Shown here one piece after another: positions 5,175-6,655 of a DNA stretch of 6,655 bases. How positions within the stretch are numbered: position 1 is the first letter of the stretch; every line of letters begins with the position of its first letter. The notes beneath the pieces are model-generated. The model made no database searches and was not told the origin of the DNA. It saw only the letters and a program-made list of their open reading frames with translations. Location: NCBI GenBank assembly GCA_001803875.1, contig MHEO01000029.1, forward strand, positions 31,695 to 38,349, given 5' to 3'. Source of the stretch: Nitrospirae bacterium RIFCSPHIGHO2_01_FULL_66_17. Lineage in GTDB: Bacteria > Nitrospirota > Nitrospiria > 2-01-FULL-66-17. A program made the position numbers and the translations under genes.

Positions 5175-6092
5175 GTGGGTAAGATCTGGATTCCCGGCTA
5201 CATGCCGGTGCAGTTGCTGCTGATTCTTACGGCGGCGTTCTTCGCGTTCGTTGGGATCGGCTGGGTGCTGAGAAAGCAGGGGCGCAGTCTCCCGAAGTTC
5301 ACCCAGGCGGTGTTGATCTGGGTGACCGCATTCATCATACTGCGGTTCGTCCTGTATCCGCCGATTCCGTCCGCCCTGATGAAAACGTACATGGGGCTCA
5401 TCACGCTGGTGCTGTTCCTCCTGGTGTCGTCCGACGAGGAGTCGTGGGCCGAGTTCAAGCGCCCGATCCTGAAGACCCTCGGCGGGGACACCCCAGGGTT
5501 CCGGCGCATTCGGACCGTGACGTTTGTTGCCCTTCCGTTGTTGATCGGTTTCGGCACCTACAATACCGTGGCCCCGAAGTTCGAAGAGCCGATCGAGTTG
5601 CGAACGGTTCATCCGGCGCCTCCCGCTTCGGTGAAGGTGCACGGCAAGACGTTCACGCTCCAGACCGCCGAGAATCCGTTCCGGGTCGACGAGAGCGGCG
5701 AATACTCGAACGAGGTCCAGCAGCAGCACGTCAACGATAACCCGTTCGATCCGGACGCCTCGAAATACATGCAGTACGTCCGGGAGGGCGGCGCGATCTT
5801 TTTCCAGAATTGCCACTTCTGCCACGGCGACAACCTGGACGGGCGAGGGATGTTCGCGTTCGCGTTCAACCCGATTCCGGCGAACTTCGCCGATTCCGGG
5901 ACGATCGCCCAGCTTCAGGAAACCTTCGTGTTCTGGCGGGTGGCCAAGGGCGGGCCGGGGTTGCCGCGCGAAGGGTTCCCGTGGGCGTCGGCGATGCCTC
6001 CGTGGGAGCAGCACCTGACGACCGACGAGATGTGGAAGGCGATCCTGTTCGAGTACTGGCACACCGGGTTTTATCCTCGTACGTGGGAGTAA
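5175..6092 (+). CDS. Four-span membrane protein with C-terminal monoheme cytochrome c domain
   Basis: The 305-aa product starts at GTG 5175, preceded by a strong GGAGGAGGAG (5159-5168) at 6-nt spacing. Hydrophobic segments lie at about residues 10-31, 43-62, 67-85 and 112-130. They are followed by a periplasmic linker with two NPF-containing stretches (AENPFR, about 165-170; DNPFDPD, about 188-194) and a cytochrome c domain (about 196-296). Heme is bound at CHFCH (213-217), with Met274 of SAMPPW as likely sixth ligand. The domain resembles the CBB3-type cytochrome c family and the next gene's heme domain (shared PANF/PRNF, SAMP-W and C-terminal helix). It lies 106 bp after the diheme cytochrome gene. 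The membrane part matches no family I can name with confidence. A role in passing electrons between the periplasmic pool and the bd-like oxidase is inferred from position. Confidence 0.85.
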   Translation: MGKIWIPGYMPVQLLLILTAAFFAFVGIGWVLRKQGRSLPKFTQAVLIWVTAFIILRFVLYPPIPSALMKTYMGLITLVLFLLVSSDEESWAEFKRPILKTLGGDTPGFRRIRTVTFVALPLLIGFGTYNTVAPKFEEPIELRTVHPAPPASVKVHGKTFTLQTAENPFRVDESGEYSNEVQQQHVNDNPFDPDASKYMQYVREGGAIFFQNCHFCHGDNLDGRGMFAFAFNPIPANFADSGTIAQLQETFVFWRVAKGGPGLPREGFPWASAMPPWEQHLTTDEMWKAILFEYWHTGFYPRTWE

Positions 6093-6130
6093 TGACGGTC
6101 TGATCGGATTTCTTTCAAGGGAGCCGAACA

Positions 6131-6655
6131 ATGAAGGGGATTGCACGGAGCAGTCGATGGGCCAAGCCGGCGCTGGCGGTGATGGGCGTGGCGGCTCTGC
6201 TCGGGGTGTCGGTGCTGCTGGCGACCGCCCGGGCTGAGAAGGAGCAGGAAGCCCCCGCACCTACGGCCGCCGTGCCGGGCAAGGCGAGTCCTGCGGATCT
6301 TGAGGCCGGGAAGGCGATCTATTTTAGGAAATGCGTGTGGTGCCACGGACCGGAGGGCGCGGGCGACGGTCCCGGGGCCGATCGGCTGTGGCCGAGGCCG
6401 CGGAATTTCAACCAGGGGACCTTCAAGGTCCGGCACACGGCCAGCGGAGAGTTGCCGTTGATCGAGGATCTCGTCGACACGGTCACCCACGGGCTTCCCG
6501 GTTCCGCCATGCCGTCATGGAATGGCATCCTGACGGAGCAGCAGCGCCGCCAAGTGGTCGAGTTCGTCCGGACGGAGCTGGTGAAGGATCGCGATTTCAG
6601 CGACCCGGAGAACGAGACCTACACCCCGATCAGCTTCGGGAAACAGGTGGCCAGC
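6131..6655 (+). CDS. Secreted c-type cytochrome, 3' end beyond the window (partial)
   Basis: The first 175 codons are present, with no stop before the window edge. AAGGGAG (6117-6123) lies 7 nt before the ATG. A signal peptide (h-region about 13-31) has a probable cleavage site after ARA-35. A Pro/Ala-rich linker then leads to a cytochrome c domain (about 56-150) with heme motif CVWCH (68-72), GAGDGPGA downstream, PRNF (90-93) and the likely ligand Met127 of SAMPSW. The sequence continues past the normal domain end (FSDPENETYTPISFGKQVAS), so more domains follow. In related respiratory cytochromes this could be another heme domain or a DMSO-reductase gamma-subunit-like domain, but that cannot be seen here. 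It lies 38 bp downstream of the previous gene and appears to be in the same operon. Confidence 0.85.
   Translation, partial: MKGIARSSRWAKPALAVMGVAALLGVSVLLATARAEKEQEAPAPTAAVPGKASPADLEAGKAIYFRKCVWCHGPEGAGDGPGADRLWPRPRNFNQGTFKVRHTASGELPLIEDLVDTVTHGLPGSAMPSWNGILTEQQRRQVVEFVRTELVKDRDFSDPENETYTPISFGKQVAS

Noticed and set aside
5145..6260. 371-aa open frame on the minus strand
   Set aside because: It is antisense across two cytochrome genes and their gap, with low-complexity composition.

Overview
The window carries a single-direction (+ strand) respiratory gene cluster from a high-GC Gram-negative-type bacterium. Its centre is a divergent cytochrome bd-like terminal oxidase, followed by three c-type cytochrome genes. 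Signal peptides, periplasmic heme c motifs, GTG starts and this gene set recall, from memory, the bd-like oxidase loci of nitrite-oxidising Nitrospira and related Nitrospirota or NC10-type bacteria. No marker gene here proves that affiliation.

Region 1 (1-1363) holds the last codons of a probable upstream gene, which overlaps by 4 bp (GTGA) a 70-residue single-span membrane protein. After that comes a membrane-anchored SUMF1/FGE-fold protein that lacks the cysteine pair of true formylglycine-generating enzymes. Its last codons contain a perfect consensus sigma70-type promoter (TTGACA-N17-TATAAT) with A/T tracts upstream, pointing at the next genes.

Region 2 (1356-1643) holds two micro-genes of 44 and 38 residues, each with one predicted membrane span and its own upstream purine-rich ribosome binding site. 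They lie between the promoter and the oxidase gene and are candidate small oxidase subunits. A 155-bp gap follows; it has a 10-bp palindrome and a 15-bp tandem repeat but no gene.

Region 3 (1799-6655) contains the 645-residue bd-like oxidase, a triple-span diheme cytochrome c with two homologous heme domains, a four-span monoheme cytochrome c, and the first 175 residues of a secreted cytochrome c that runs off the window. Four CxxCH motifs are present.

The likely logic is electron transfer from periplasmic or membrane-bound cytochromes c to, or together with, the bd-like core, with small subunits stabilising the complex. By eye the core keeps the CydA family's first-helix His, the GWDR helix and the b558 His. 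It lacks the quinol-associated Q-loop and GRQPW motif, and has His at or next to two positions that are Glu ligands in E. coli CydA. This makes it a good candidate for a non-canonical terminal oxidase, possibly cytochrome c-linked. No CydB, canonical heme-copper subunit, RNA gene, mobile element or CRISPR is seen.
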